This document shows positions 21,807 through 22,125 of a stretch of DNA of 22,125 bases, piece by piece. Position 1 is the first letter of the stretch. Every line of letters starts with the position of its first letter. The notes below the pieces were generated by a model, which saw only the letters and a program-made list of their open reading frames with translations, had not been told where the DNA came from and did no database searches. The DNA is taken from assembly GCA_046263155.1 (NCBI GenBank), contig JBHELF010000094.1:1-22125 (forward strand), given 5' to 3'. A program made the translations under genes and the position numbers. The DNA comes from DATADF01 sp046263155 (GTDB taxonomy: Bacteria > Actinomycetota > CADDZG01 > WHSQ01).

Positions 21807-22125
21807 TTATTCGTTCGGAATCTCGTTGCCGGGTTCGGAAAAGCGGCGCTCCAGCTCCTCGATGTCACGATCGAGTTGATCCGACGCCTGGGCCCGGCGA
21901 CGTTTCTCGAAATCCCGCATGCGCTTGGGGTAACCGATGACCTGTGCGTCGTAGATCGGTATGCCGAGGCGCGCGCAGAACGCGGCCGCAGCGCGCGCAT
22001 CGTGGACCGGGGCCCGCAGATGTTGGCCTTGGCGATCGACCAGCAACAGGGTCGTTGGACTGGTAGCGGTCTGGGGCTCGACGAACCCTTCGACTCCCTT
22101 GTGCTTCTGGGCGAAGGCCTCGAGC
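21807..22125 (-). CDS. Conserved actinobacterial protein, partial (5' end outside window)
   Basis: The reading frame stays open to the window edge, so at least 106 codons of the 3' part of a gene are present and the start lies beyond 22125. The visible protein runs VEGFVEPQTATSPTT, a strand LLLVD, then a helix ARAAAAFCARLGIPIYDAQVIGYPKRMRDFEKRRR and a charged helical tail ending SEPGNEIPNE. The motifs GFVEP, LGIPIYDA and GYPxRMRD resemble a small, poorly characterised family common in Actinomycetota, sometimes labelled oxidoreductase without evidence. I do not assign a function. A TTG at 22046 is only an internal codon, since the conserved part starts earlier. Confidence 0.65.
   Translation of the reverse strand, partial: LEAFAQKHKGVEGFVEPQTATSPTTLLLVDRQGQHLRAPVHDARAAAAFCARLGIPIYDAQVIGYPKRMRDFEKRRRAQASDQLDRDIEELERRFSEPGNEIPNE

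Noticed and set aside
1..22125. tRNA genes, CRISPR arrays or prophage
   Set aside because: No T-loop-type GGTTCGA context in the intergenic regions, no spaced repeats, and no phage structural or integrase genes were seen.

Overview
The window looks like a chromosomal segment of a high-GC actinobacterium (Actinomycetota), probably from an uncultivated lineage; I cannot place it to class. The reasons are: a DUF5319 protein, a PknB-type Ser/Thr kinase with four PASTA repeats, a FolP2-type dihydropteroate-synthase paralogue, HadA/HadB-like hot-dog dehydratases, a partial gene of an actinobacterial conserved family at the right edge, and a ribosome binding site that matches the actinobacterial 16S rRNA 3' end almost to its last base. 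No tRNA, rRNA, CRISPR array, phage gene or insertion sequence was seen.

Layout. (1) 50-2666, minus strand: a probable operon of response regulator, type IV prepilin peptidase, DUF5319 protein and ParA ATPase. A short divergent ORF with a FlgM-like C-terminus starts at the same CATG as the response regulator. (2) 2861-4591, minus: FolP2-like protein and an EamA transporter; a divergent NUDIX hydrolase follows. (3) 5005-7232, minus: a coiled-coil lipoprotein coupled to the PASTA kinase. (4) An EEP-family phosphohydrolase (minus, with a terminator) and a divergent rhomboid protease carrying an N-terminal zinc-binding region. (5) 8977-11678, minus: four tightly overlapping genes, an SDR dehydrogenase and three hot-dog hydratase/dehydratase proteins, that look like a fatty or steroid acyl-CoA module. 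(6) 11748-12248, minus: a secreted CAP-domain protein. (7) 12279-12659 has no conventional gene but holds a compact, self-terminated plus-strand RNA locus with an extraordinarily long Shine-Dalgarno sequence, a 14-codon ORF, an internal anti-SD and several hairpins. (8) 12660-15523, minus: SIMPL-domain protein and NAD-dependent DNA ligase, each followed by a copy of the same 45-nt covarying stem-loop. (9) A methyltransferase diverges from a large secreted metallophosphoesterase. (10) 18395-20658, minus: IscS-type cysteine desulfurase and MnmA, a natural pair for tRNA 2-thiouridine synthesis. (11) An AT-richer secreted Asp-box propeller protein and the 3' part of a conserved actinobacterial gene close the window.

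Most of this is ordinary housekeeping and metabolism. The parts worth attention are the non-coding ones: the hyper-SD RNA locus at about 12330-12590 and the paired stem-loops at 12601-12645 and 13461-13505. Both are read directly from the sequence. Their roles are inference.
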